Assembly (NCBI RefSeq): GCF_040548815.1
Contig: NZ_JBEPSM010000003.1
Coordinates: forward strand, 248,001 to 312,000
DNA: 64,000 nucleotides
From: Kaistia defluvii
GTDB taxonomy: Bacteria; Pseudomonadota; Alphaproteobacteria; Rhizobiales; Kaistiaceae
Direction of reading: 5' to 3'
The position numbers and the translations under genes are program-made. The notes beneath the pieces are model-generated. The model did not search any database. It saw only the letters and a program-made list of their open reading frames with translations, and was not told where the DNA came from. Shown piece after piece: positions 46,210 to 54,815 of the stretch (position 1 is its first letter; every line of letters starts with the position of its first letter).

Positions 46210-46923
46210 CTAGCGGTATTCCAGCTCCGGATACCAGTCGGTGCCGCGGCCTTCCGGCGTCAGGTCGAGCACGGTCCAGAGCGGCATCACGTCCGGGGCG
46301 CCGCGCGGGTCCTGGCCGGGATCGGCGCTCTCGCCCATCTCGTCGCGCCAGAAATGGCGGATGACGCCGTCCCTGCGCGTGAACACGTTGAGCGCCGGGA
46401 TGTCGGCATCCTCGGGGCTCGCATAATCCCGCGTGTAATCGCCGCTCATGTCCGAATAGAGCTTCAGCGCCTTCCAGCCGCGCTCCTGCTTGAACGCCCA
46501 GAGCCGCTCGATCGGCGAGCGGGCGACCATGGCGAAGGCGACGCGCTGCTCGATATCCCGCGCCTCGCCGTCCCAGGCGCTCATCAGCGCCGTGCACATC
46601 GGGCAGGGCCGCTTGCGCTGCGGCCCATACATGTAGTTGTAGACGACCAGCGTCGTGTGCTCGCCGAACAGGCCGGCGAAATCGACCGGCCCCAGCTCGC
46701 CCTCGAAGCGGTAATCCTTGTCGACGATGGCGCCCGGCGGCAGGGCGCGGCGCTGCGCCGCCACCCGTTCGATATGGCGGCGAAGCTCGATTTCCTCCGC
46801 CAGCAGCGCCTGCCGCGCCTGGCGATAGGCCTCGCTCTCGTTCGGCACGCGGGCGGTGTTGCGGGCCGCCATTTCCCGGGCCGGAACGAGCGTCTCCGGC
46901 GGAACGATCTGGTCATGCGGCAT
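46210..46923 (-). CDS. DUF899 family thioredoxin-like protein
   Basis: This 237-residue protein has the DUF899 pattern: an N-terminal helix rich in Arg and Glu (AEEIELRRHIERVAAQRRAL), then LVVYNYMYGPQRKRPCPMCT with a CPMC motif in a thioredoxin-like fold. The family is of unknown function. It appears to be paired with the YCII gene downstream. Confidence 0.87.
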   Translation of the reverse strand: MPHDQIVPPETLVPAREMAARNTARVPNESEAYRQARQALLAEEIELRRHIERVAAQRRALPPGAIVDKDYRFEGELGPVDFAGLFGEHTTLVVYNYMYGPQRKRPCPMCTALMSAWDGEARDIEQRVAFAMVARSPIERLWAFKQERGWKALKLYSDMSGDYTRDYASPEDADIPALNVFTRRDGVIRHFWRDEMGESADPGQDPRGAPDVMPLWTVLDLTPEGRGTDWYPELEYR

Positions 46924-47039
46924 GGTCTCATCCCTTTCGCTGCTTCGCGCTGGCGCGGGCCAATCGGCCGCGCCTCAAGCCCCCGACGAACGGACCGGCC
47001 GCAAATCGACAGCGAGGAGACGGAAAAGGCGAAAAAGTC

Positions 47040-47966
47040 CTATTCGGCCCATTCGCTGTCGGTGGTGAAGGCGATGGTGAGCCAGCGATTATAGCTCTCG
47101 TCGCCGATCGCCTCGCCGATCTCGTCGCGGATCCGGTCCCATTCCTCCAGCCGCCGCGCCGGTTCGTTCTTGGCGACGATGAAATAGATCTCGATCTGCT
47201 TGGCGCGGCCCACCTTGGCGACATAGGCGCGATAGGCGAGAAAGCCATGCCGCCGGACCGTATCCGTCGCCACCTGGTCGACATGCTCCTTCAGATCGGC
47301 CGGCGCCAGCAGCAGCATCTCCGAGACCGCCTGGCGCACCGTGCCGATCGGGATCGGGATGATGGCGGCGCTGATCACGGCGAGCGCGACGGGATCGATA
47401 TAGGGCGAGATCCATTCATGCGCCGTGCCCTCGACGGCATAGCCGATGGCGAAGGCAATGAGCAGCGCGCCACTGATCGCGCCCGACATCACCCAGGAAT
47501 GGATGTCGAGCTTGAGAAAATCCGACTGGATCCTTCGGTTGGCGCGCCAGTCGACCACCGTCATCACGACGCAGACGACCAGTGTCGCCGCGGCATAGAT
47601 GATGGCATAGCCGAATTCGAGCTCGCGCCCGCCGCCCTGGATCGAGAGGATGGCGTTGATCAGCGCATAGATGGCGACGATGATCAGGATGGTGCCGTTG
47701 AGGCCCAGCACGATCGGCTCGAGATGCCAGAAGCCCATGCTGAAGCGGTTGCGCAGTTTTCCCGAAACCGCGTCGCGCTGGGCCGATTGCACGATCAGGT
47801 GCGACACGCCGAGCGCCACCGTGGTCATGGCGGCGTCGGCCAGCGCATAGACGCCGTCAAAGGCGATGGAAAACGACCCCGAAAGCAGGCCAAAGCTGAT
47901 GCCGAACGCCGCGACGACAAAGGTGATCGCGATCGACGCGCGGAGGATGGTCTGTTCGGTCAGCAA
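47040..47966 (-). CDS. Cation diffusion facilitator (CDF) family transporter
   Basis: This 308-residue inner-membrane protein has the CDF fold: six hydrophobic segments (residues about 10-220) and a C-terminal soluble ferredoxin-like domain. The second helix reads SIAFDGVYALADAAMTTVAL and the fifth FLKLDIHSWVMSGAISG. The usual metal-site pattern D-x3-D / H-x3-D is altered: the second acid in each pair is replaced (DGVYA, HSWVM). The cargo metal is therefore uncertain and may not be zinc. Confidence 0.82.
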   Translation of the reverse strand: MLTEQTILRASIAITFVVAAFGISFGLLSGSFSIAFDGVYALADAAMTTVALGVSHLIVQSAQRDAVSGKLRNRFSMGFWHLEPIVLGLNGTILIIVAIYALINAILSIQGGGRELEFGYAIIYAAATLVVCVVMTVVDWRANRRIQSDFLKLDIHSWVMSGAISGALLIAFAIGYAVEGTAHEWISPYIDPVALAVISAAIIPIPIGTVRQAVSEMLLLAPADLKEHVDQVATDTVRRHGFLAYRAYVAKVGRAKQIEIYFIVAKNEPARRLEEWDRIRDEIGEAIGDESYNRWLTIAFTTDSEWAE

Positions 47967-48047
47967 TCGTCTCTCCCTGGCCCACTTCGGCCGGACGCCG
48001 GCGGCGCGGGACCTTAGCGAGACGGGCGTCCGGATGCACGCCCGCTT

Positions 48048-48836
48048 TCAGGCAAGCAGGCCGCGCAGCAGCACATAGCTGCCGACCGAGATCACCACGC
48101 CGGCGAAGATCGGGCCGAGCCATGCCTTGCGGCTGGAGAGATGCCGGCCCGCCGCCGCGCCGACCAGGCCTCCGGCGACCCCGCCCAGCACGAAGACGAA
48201 GGCCAGCGGCCAGTCGACCAAGCCGCTGGCGGCATAGCTCGACGCCGTCGCCGCGCCGAAGGCGCTGACGGCGACCAGCGACGTGCCGATGGCGAAGGTA
48301 AGCGGCATGCCGGTCGCGAGCATCAGGCCGGGGACGATGAGAAAGCCGCCGCCAATGCCAAAGAAGCCGGAGAGGCCGCCGACGCCGAGCCCGGTCGCGA
48401 TCAGGCGCGGCAGCAGATGGCGGGCGGTTTCCGCCGTCAGGCGAACCCCTTCCTGGCCGGCGGCGCCGCGCCGGCGCAGCATCACCAGCCCGACGACGAT
48501 CATCAGCGCGCCGAACAGCATCAGCAGCTTGTGGCCGTCGACCGACTTGGCGAGCTCCGCGCCAGCCAGCGCGCCGATCACGCCGGCCGCCGCGAACACC
48601 GCGCCGCAGCGCCACTTCACCCGGCCCGCCCGCCAATGCGGCATGAGATTGGCGAAGGCGCTGGCCGCCACCGCCACCGTGGCCGTGCCGATCGCGACAT
48701 GCGGCGACGCGACGCCGACGCCATAGACGAGGAACGGAACGGCGAGGATCGATCCGCCTCCCCCGACCAGCGCCAGCACGAAGCCGACGATCGAGCCGAA
48801 GAAGGCGCCGAGCAGGTCTGTGAAGAGGCTGGGCAT
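48048..48836 (-). CDS. TauE/SafE family sulfite/anion exporter
   Basis: This 262-residue protein with about eight hydrophobic helices belongs to the TauE/SafE family, which moves sulfur-containing anions. The duplicated Gly-rich motifs are GFVLALVGGGGSILAVPFLV and GLSGFFGIGGGFLIVPGLML. The start at 48836 has a GAGAG site 7 nt upstream; the ATG at 48842 is too close. It belongs to the rhodanese - BigR module and may remove sulfite or thiosulfate made from persulfide oxidation. Confidence 0.88.
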   Translation of the reverse strand: MPSLFTDLLGAFFGSIVGFVLALVGGGGSILAVPFLVYGVGVASPHVAIGTATVAVAASAFANLMPHWRAGRVKWRCGAVFAAAGVIGALAGAELAKSVDGHKLLMLFGALMIVVGLVMLRRRGAAGQEGVRLTAETARHLLPRLIATGLGVGGLSGFFGIGGGFLIVPGLMLATGMPLTFAIGTSLVAVSAFGAATASSYAASGLVDWPLAFVFVLGGVAGGLVGAAAGRHLSSRKAWLGPIFAGVVISVGSYVLLRGLLA

Positions 48837-48852
48837 GATCATCTCTCTAGAC

Positions 48853-49380
48853 TCAGCCCGCCAGCGTCGAAGGCGTGCGGTTCCACGGCGCGAGCCGCAG
48901 GATCCGCGCCATGGCGCAGGTGCCGGAGACGCCGGCGAACACCAGGCCCGCACCGACGAAGCCGGAAAGCCAGAAGAAGGCCGGATGCACCAGGGCGCCG
49001 AGCAGCGCGCCGATCACGACCAGGCTGCCGGCCACGATCTGCACCTGGCGCATCATCTCGATCGGCTGGCGCCGGTCGGCGACGACCGCATGGCCGGCCT
49101 TCTTCCAGCTGTCGAGCCCGCCTTCCAGCCGATAGGCCTCGCTTGGCGCGGCGGCGGCCAGCCGGTCGGCATGCGCCGTCGTGCGCGCCCCGGAGCGGCA
49201 GGTGAAGATGATGGGACGACCGGGTTCCACGTCCAGCGTCTGCAGCGTCGAGAGCGGCCGGGGCCGGGCGCCGGCAATGTGTTCGCGGCGGAATTCGTCC
49301 GCCTCGCGGATGTCGACCAGCAGCGCGCCGCCTTCGACGAGTTCCTTCGCCCGGTCTGCCGGGATTGCCTTCAAGGTCAT
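48853..49380 (-). CDS. YgaP-like rhodanese with C-terminal membrane anchor
   Basis: This 175-residue protein has an N-terminal rhodanese domain (residues about 1-105) with the active loop CRSGART, whose Cys carries a persulfide, followed by two hydrophobic helices (VAGSLVVIGALLGALV and GFVGAGLVFAGVSGTCAM) of the DUF2892 type. The same domain order is seen in E. coli YgaP. It lies 16 bp after bigR and 16 bp before the exporter, in one operon. Confidence 0.9.
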   Translation of the reverse strand: MTLKAIPADRAKELVEGGALLVDIREADEFRREHIAGARPRPLSTLQTLDVEPGRPIIFTCRSGARTTAHADRLAAAAPSEAYRLEGGLDSWKKAGHAVVADRRQPIEMMRQVQIVAGSLVVIGALLGALVHPAFFWLSGFVGAGLVFAGVSGTCAMARILRLAPWNRTPSTLAG

Positions 49381-49396
49381 GGGTCTTTCCTTCGTG

Positions 49397-49735
49397 TCAG
49401 GTCTGGGGTGTGGTTTCGGTCCGGCAATAGAGCCGGTGCAGCACGGCGATCAGTTCGCCGATGCGGGGGTCGTCGAGGCGATACCAGATGGTCTGGCTGT
49501 CGCGCCGGGAGGTGACGATGCCGCTCTCGCGCATCTTGGCGAGGTGCTGCGACAGCGCCGACTGGCTGAGGCCCACCGTCTCCGCGAGCGCGCCGACGGT
49601 CATCTCGCCATGCTCGACGAGCTTGCAGAGCACCATCAGCCGCCGCTCATTGCCCAGCGCCCGCAGCAGATCGGCGACTTCCATCGCATTGGCTTCGAAG
49701 GCGGCGAGATCCAGGGGGGCGAGGTCGTGCGGCAT
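49397..49735 (-). CDS. bigR: ArsR-family persulfide-responsive repressor, BigR/SqrR-like
   Basis: This 112-residue winged-helix repressor has LLRALGNERRLMVLCKLVEH and the recognition helix VGLSQSALSQHLAKM. The two Cys that form the sensing tetrasulfide/disulfide in BigR and SqrR are conserved in place: C37 (MVLCKL) and C104 (RLYCRT). Metal-binding motifs of classic ArsR proteins are absent. It is divergent from the persulfide dioxygenase gene across a promoter carrying two overlapping ATTAG-N6-CTAA(T/A) operators. Confidence 0.9.
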   Translation of the reverse strand: MPHDLAPLDLAAFEANAMEVADLLRALGNERRLMVLCKLVEHGEMTVGALAETVGLSQSALSQHLAKMRESGIVTSRRDSQTIWYRLDDPRIGELIAVLHRLYCRTETTPQT

Positions 49736-49751
49736 GAAAAGCTTCCTGTCT

Positions 49752-49787
49752 ATTAGGTGTTGCTAAATTAGTAATCGCTAATATATA
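49752..49787. promoter_or_regulatory. Tandem BigR-type operators overlapping the dioxygenase promoter
   Basis: Two copies of ATTAG-N6-CTAA(A/T) abut: 49752-49767 (ATTAGgtgttgCTAAA) and 49767-49782 (ATTAGtaatcgCTAAT), sharing one base and spaced 15 bp centre to centre. A plausible promoter for the rightward gene, TTGCTA (49760-49765) and TATATA (49782-49787) with a 16-bp spacer, is covered by both. Operators of this AT-rich form are known for BigR. The patch is strikingly AT-rich in a GC-rich region. Confidence 0.78.
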
Positions 49788-49818
49788 TGTCAAGCCATAA
49801 GCGATAAAGGAGACCATC

Positions 49819-50712
49819 ATGTCGTCGTCCCACAGCGCGCCCGTCATCCGGGCCTTCTTCGATGAACCGACCCACACCATCAGCTATCTCGTCGCCGACC
49901 CGGCGACCCGGAAGGCCGCCGTCATCGATCCGGTGCTGGACTATGATCCGCGCTCCGGAACGGTCGATCTGCGCTCCGTCCGCGCCATCCTGGCCGCGGC
50001 GCGCGAGGCGGATTGGGATATCGTCTGGGTGCTGGAGACGCATGCCCATGCCGACCATCTCTCGGGCGCCCCCTATATCAAGGCCGAGACCGGCGCCACG
50101 ATCGGCATTGGCGAGCACATCAAGGACGTGCAGCGCATCTTTCGGCCGGTCTTCAACGCGACCGACCTGAAGACCGATGGCAGCGATTTCGATCACCTGT
50201 TCAGGGATGGCGAGCGCTTCCGGATTGGGGACCTTGAGGCCTCGGTGCTGCATACGCCCGGGCACACGCCGGCGGATGTCGTCTATCGTATCGCCGATGC
50301 CGCCTTCGTCGGCGACACGCTGTTCATGCCGGATTATGGAACGGCGCGGGCCGATTTCCCCGGCGGCGACGCCCGCACGCTGTATCGGTCGATCCAGCGC
50401 CTGCTGGAGCTGCCGGGCGAGACGCGGCTGTTCATGTGCCATGACTACAAGGCGCCCGGCCGCGATCACTATGCCTGGGAGACCACGGTGCAGGCGCAGC
50501 GCGACGGCAATGTGCATGTCGGCGCCGGGACCAGCGAGGAGAAGTTCGTCGCCATGCGCGAGAGCCGCGACGCGACCCTGTCGGCGCCGACGCTGCTGTT
50601 GCCCTCGATCCAGGTCAACATCCGCGCCGGCCGGATGCCCGCCGCCGAAAGCAATGGCGTGCGGTATCTGAAAGTCCCGGTCAAGGCCGCACCGGACGCC
50701 GCGCTGCTGTGA
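49819..50712 (+). CDS. blh: Metallo-beta-lactamase-fold persulfide dioxygenase (Blh/ETHE1-like)
   Basis: This 297-residue protein oxidises glutathione persulfide to sulfite in the ETHE1/Blh family. The metal motif is LETHAHADHLSG, with further ligands in LHTPGHTPAD, FVGDTLF and MCHDYKAPGRDHYAW. The N-terminus IRAFFDEPTHTISYLVAD and the PDYGTARADFPGGD segment are typical of the Blh group. It starts 24-bp downstream of an AAGGAGACC ribosome site region and is divergent from bigR, which probably represses it until persulfide is present. Confidence 0.9.
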   Translation: MSSSHSAPVIRAFFDEPTHTISYLVADPATRKAAVIDPVLDYDPRSGTVDLRSVRAILAAAREADWDIVWVLETHAHADHLSGAPYIKAETGATIGIGEHIKDVQRIFRPVFNATDLKTDGSDFDHLFRDGERFRIGDLEASVLHTPGHTPADVVYRIADAAFVGDTLFMPDYGTARADFPGGDARTLYRSIQRLLELPGETRLFMCHDYKAPGRDHYAWETTVQAQRDGNVHVGAGTSEEKFVAMRESRDATLSAPTLLLPSIQVNIRAGRMPAAESNGVRYLKVPVKAAPDAALL

Positions 50713-50854
50713 TCCGAGCGGCCACCGGGGCAGGGGCGCCGCATTCTGACGTGCGCCCCTCAAATTTCGATTCCTCTCCTATCCGGTTTGGCCTAAAACA
50801 GGCGCGGGCCGGCAGAGCCGGCGAAGACGGATCGTTTCAGGGACGGAAAACCTC

Positions 50855-51616
50855 ATGACCAGCGGCGCCATTTATCCGAGCCTCAAGGGCCGGACCGTGC
50901 TCATCACCGGCGGCGGCAGCGGAATCGGCGAAGCCATCGTTCGCCACTTCGTCGCGCAAGGCTCTAAAGTCGGCTTCCTCGATATCAACGCCGAAGCCTC
51001 CGAGGCGCTGGTGAAGGAGCTTTCCGCCACCGGCACCGTGCATTTCGAGAAGTGCGACCTGCGCGACATCGCGGCGCTGCGCCAGTCGATCGAGAATGTG
51101 CGCCAGAAGCTCGGCCCGATCACCATCCTGGTCAACAACGCCGCGCACGACCAGCGCCACAAGCTGGAAGACGTGACGCCCGAATATTGGGACGAGCGCT
51201 ACCAGGTCAACATCCGCCACCAGTTCTTCGCGGCCCAGGCCGTGGCCGAGGACATGAAGGCAGCCGGCGGCGGCGCCATCATCAACATGGGCTCGACCTC
51301 CTGGATGATCGGCCAGGGTGGCATGCCGGCCTACACCTCGGCGAAGTCGGCCGTGCAGGGCCTCACCCGCGGCCTGGCGCGCGACCTCGGGCCGTTCAAC
51401 ATCCGCGTCTGCTGTGTCGTCCCGGGCTGGATCATGACCCAGCGCCAGATCGACCTCTGGCTGACCCCGGAAGCCGAAGCCGACCTGATGAACAAGCAGT
51501 GCCTGAAGCGCAAGCTCTACCCGGACGACATCGCCAAGCCGGTGCTGTTCTTCGCCTCCGACGAGGCCTCCGGCTGTACCAACCAGAGCTACGTCGTCGA
51601 CGGCGGCTGGGTCTGA
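50855..51616 (+). CDS. SDR-family NAD(P)-dependent oxidoreductase
   Basis: This 253-residue classical short-chain dehydrogenase has the cofactor motif VLITGGGSGIGEAI, LVNNAAHD and the catalytic Y-x3-K in MPAYTSAKSAVQG, with the Ser in GSTSWM. The form DLINKQ-like C-terminus (NKQCLKRKLYPDDIA) resembles sugar or sugar-acid dehydrogenases, but the substrate is not determined. It stands alone and ends in a strong terminator. Confidence 0.88.
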   Translation: MTSGAIYPSLKGRTVLITGGGSGIGEAIVRHFVAQGSKVGFLDINAEASEALVKELSATGTVHFEKCDLRDIAALRQSIENVRQKLGPITILVNNAAHDQRHKLEDVTPEYWDERYQVNIRHQFFAAQAVAEDMKAAGGGAIINMGSTSWMIGQGGMPAYTSAKSAVQGLTRGLARDLGPFNIRVCCVVPGWIMTQRQIDLWLTPEAEADLMNKQCLKRKLYPDDIAKPVLFFASDEASGCTNQSYVVDGGWV

Positions 51617-51642
51617 GACTTTTCTGTTTCGCCAAAAAAGAG

Positions 51643-51669
51643 AGGCCGGCTTTCGCGCCGGCCTTTTTT
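51643..51669 (+). terminator. Rho-independent terminator after the SDR gene
   Basis: AGGCCGGC, loop TTTCGC and GCCGGCCT form an 8-bp stem followed by TTTTTT, 26 bp after the stop codon. Confidence 0.9.
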
Positions 51670-51693
51670 ATGGCGCTGATGGCGAGGGACCTT

Positions 51694-51832
51694 GCTTCAC
51701 CTCTCCCATGGGGAGAGGTCGGAGCGAAGCTCCGGGTGAGGGGATGCGATCTATCCGGTGAGGCCTCAACCCCTCACCCGCCGGCCTCCGGCCGTCGACC
51801 TCTCCCTCAGGGAGAGGTGAAGGCTCCCGCCT
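51694..51832. repeat. R3 palindromic repeat, complete intergenic copy
   Basis: Left arm: TTCACCTCTCCCATGGGGAG, then GGTCGGAGCG and CCGGGTGAGGGG. Right arm: CCCCTCACCCGCCGG, then GGCCGTCGACCTCTCCCTCA and GGGAGAGGTGAAG. The two arms are inverted copies of each other. This is the best-preserved R3 in the window. The 624-bp gap 51617-52240 holds this, an R1 pair and three R2 copies, and no gene. Confidence 0.82.
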
Positions 51833-51860
51833 CGCAATGACCTGGGCCCCCACACTCGCC

Positions 51861-51940
51861 GTCATCCCGCGCTTGACCCGGGATCCATTCAGCCGACTGC
51901 TTTGGGAAGCTGCATGGATCCCGACTTCGCGCGGACGCGC
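51861..51940. repeat. R1 inverted pair, right core degenerate
   Basis: The left core (51861-51887) runs GTCATCCCGC to CCGGGATCCA with the ATTCAGCC flank also seen at 2205-2211. The right core starts GCTGCATGGATCCCGACTTC but degenerates after about 51930. The cores face each other as in the other intergenic pairs. Confidence 0.72.
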
Positions 51941-52017
51941 CGGAGTTGGATACGGCGCCGTTTTGCTCTCTGCCATGAGAGAGAGATAAGGCGTTTCGCG
52001 TAGGGGTTGAGGGAAAA

Positions 52018-52230
52018 ACCCTCACCCCAGCCCTCTCCCGTGAACGGGAGAGGGGGCAGGTCGAGCCTCGCCCCTTACGCACCGATCTCCGTTCAGACCG
52101 CACGCCCGATCCAAACGCGCCGTCCGAAAACCCCTCGCTTGGCTGCGCGAGAGGGTTGGGTGAGGGGCTTGCTTGCAGGCTGAGGGAAAACCCTCACCCC
52201 AGCCCCTTATCCCGTGAACGCGAGAGCGGC
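52018..52230. repeat. Cluster of three R2 palindromic repeats
   Basis: Copies lie at about 52018-52060 (CCCTCACCCCAG with CCCTCTCCCG and CGGGAGAGGG), 52130-52168 (CCCCTCGCTTGG to GAGAGGGTTGGGTGAGGGG, inverted) and 52187-52230 (CCCTCACCCCAG with a mutated hairpin). They lie downstream of cysK and could act as a termination barrier. Confidence 0.7.
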
Positions 52231-52240
52231 AGGCCGAGTC

Positions 52241-53206
<966 letters not shown>

Positions 53207-53277
53207 TGGTCGTCTCCTCAACCCGTTGCTCTTGTGGGCGAAATCCTAGTCCAGCCGGCCGGCCGGGTCGAGCCTCG

Positions 53278-53754
53278 CTATTGGCCGCCGGTCGAGCCGA
53301 AGCCGCCGGCGCCGCGCGTCGTTTCGGCCGAGAACTCGCTGACCACCTCGAAGCGCGGCCGCACCACCGGCACGAACATCATCTGCGCGATGCGGTCGCC
53401 CGGTTGAATCTCGATTGGCGCGGTGCCTATGGCGTTGCGGTTCCAGACGCTGACCAGGATCGGGCCGAGATAGTCGGCGTCGATCAGCCCGGTCGAATTG
53501 CCGAGCACCAGGCCCGTCTTATGGCCGAGGCCGGAGCGGGGCAGGATCATCGCGGCGACGAACGGATCGCGGATGAACAGCGACAGGCCGCTGGGGATCA
53601 GCACGGCCGGCGAGCCGGGCTCGATCGAGAGGGGGGCGTCGATCGCGGCGCGCAGGTCGATCGCCGCCGCCATGTCGCTCTGATAGGCGGGCATGCCCCA
53701 GGCCTCGAGGCGCGGATCGAGCACCTTCAGTTCGATGGTCGGCTGGTGCGGCAC
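53278..53754 (-). CDS. dut: Deoxyuridine 5'-triphosphate nucleotidohydrolase (dUTPase)
   Basis: This 158-residue trimeric enzyme hydrolyses dUTP to dUMP, keeping uracil out of DNA. Five motifs are seen in order: AAAIDLRAAI, LPRSGLGHKTGLV, NSTGLIDADYLGPI, GDRIAQMMFVPV and the C-terminal P-loop-like RGAGGFGSTGGQ. It is followed upstream by the DUF4105 and coaBC genes on the same strand; coaBC-dut neighbourhoods are common in bacteria. Confidence 0.95.
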   Translation of the reverse strand: MPHQPTIELKVLDPRLEAWGMPAYQSDMAAAIDLRAAIDAPLSIEPGSPAVLIPSGLSLFIRDPFVAAMILPRSGLGHKTGLVLGNSTGLIDADYLGPILVSVWNRNAIGTAPIEIQPGDRIAQMMFVPVVRPRFEVVSEFSAETTRGAGGFGSTGGQ

Positions 53755-53792
53755 GGCAAGGTCCTCAAATGCAACGGAAGGCTAACGAGGGG

Positions 53793-54719
53793 TTAACGGG
53801 AGGGGAGGCTGTTAACCCGGATGGCGCGGGAGAAGCCGGGGCTGTCGCCGGCGGCGATGCCGAGCGCGCTGACGGCGGCCCGTCGGCGGAACTCGGCCTC
53901 GGTCAGGCCCGACTTAAAGCCTTGATTCTGATAGATATAGCTCGGCAGATAGCCGGACAGCAGGATGCGGTAATCGAAGGGCAGCGCCGGGTCGAGCGCG
54001 CGCAGCAGGCGGAAAACCACCGTCGTGCAGTTGGTGGTGACCGTATTGTAGAAGGTCGGCACCTCGGCCAGGTGATTGCCGGTATCGAGATAGGACAGGA
54101 ACAGTTCCCGCATGCCGGCCTTCGGCATCTGCACGGGATAGAGATAGACGTCCTCTCCCCGGATGTTGGTTCTGAGGCGGATGATGTCGCGCTCGTCGGC
54201 GGCGATCAGCGCCAGGTCGAACTCCTTGAAGAAGCCGCCGATCGAGGAGAAGCTCTCGCCCTTCTCCTTGCGGATTTCGGCTGAGAAAACAACATGTTGT
54301 CCGTCTTCGAAACCGAAGGAGACAAGCGTGTGGGCAATCGCCGGTCCCGCCCAATAAGACAGGAACAGGTCGACGGATTCGATTTTCGACAGGTCGTAGG
54401 ATCGCGTTTCCCAGCGCGGCGTGAACTGGGTCTCGGTCTGCCAGTCGAAGTTGCGAACGTTCGTCAGCGTGACGATGTCGCCGTCGCGCGTGCCGGTGAC
54501 GATGTACGCAACGTCGGGCGCCCATTCGTGATCGAAGCTCGGCTTGATGCTCGTCCACCAGAGCAGCGCCGCGATCAGCGCCAGCCCATAGACGCCGCGA
54601 ACGATCCACGAACGCCTTGTAATATCAAGGTAAAGCACGCCAAGTGCGAACAGGCCCCAGGCGCCGATGGCGATCTTCGCGGCAATTGGCGGCAGCGGCA
54701 GCTGGTACCAGAACGCCAT
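53793..54719 (-). CDS. DUF4105 membrane protein (Lnb N-terminal periplasmic domain type)
   Basis: This protein of at least 308 residues has two hydrophobic helices near the visible start (IAIGAWGLFALGVLYLDI and GVYGLALIAALLWW), then a DUF4105 domain with DLSKIESVDLFLSYWAGPAI, FFKEFDLALIA and the conserved Cys region NTVTTNCTTVVFRLLRAL. DUF4105 is the Lnb N-terminal periplasmic domain, a cysteine-peptidase-like fold. The ATG at 54719 is the first standard start, but the same frame stays open for 32 more codons back to the coaBC stop, encoding a third hydrophobic helix (LLLWLLIALTAALAG) without any ATG, GTG or TTG. The true start is uncertain. Confidence 0.8.
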   Translation of the reverse strand: MAFWYQLPLPPIAAKIAIGAWGLFALGVLYLDITRRSWIVRGVYGLALIAALLWWTSIKPSFDHEWAPDVAYIVTGTRDGDIVTLTNVRNFDWQTETQFTPRWETRSYDLSKIESVDLFLSYWAGPAIAHTLVSFGFEDGQHVVFSAEIRKEKGESFSSIGGFFKEFDLALIAADERDIIRLRTNIRGEDVYLYPVQMPKAGMRELFLSYLDTGNHLAEVPTFYNTVTTNCTTVVFRLLRALDPALPFDYRILLSGYLPSYIYQNQGFKSGLTEAEFRRRAAVSALGIAAGDSPGFSRAIRVNSLPSR

Positions 54720-54815
54720 GCCGGCCAGCGCCGCGGTGAGCGCGATCAGCAGCCAGAGGAGCAGTCGTCCGATCCAGCGAAGGAGGGTCAGGAGGGCGCG
54801 GATGATGAGCCTCGT

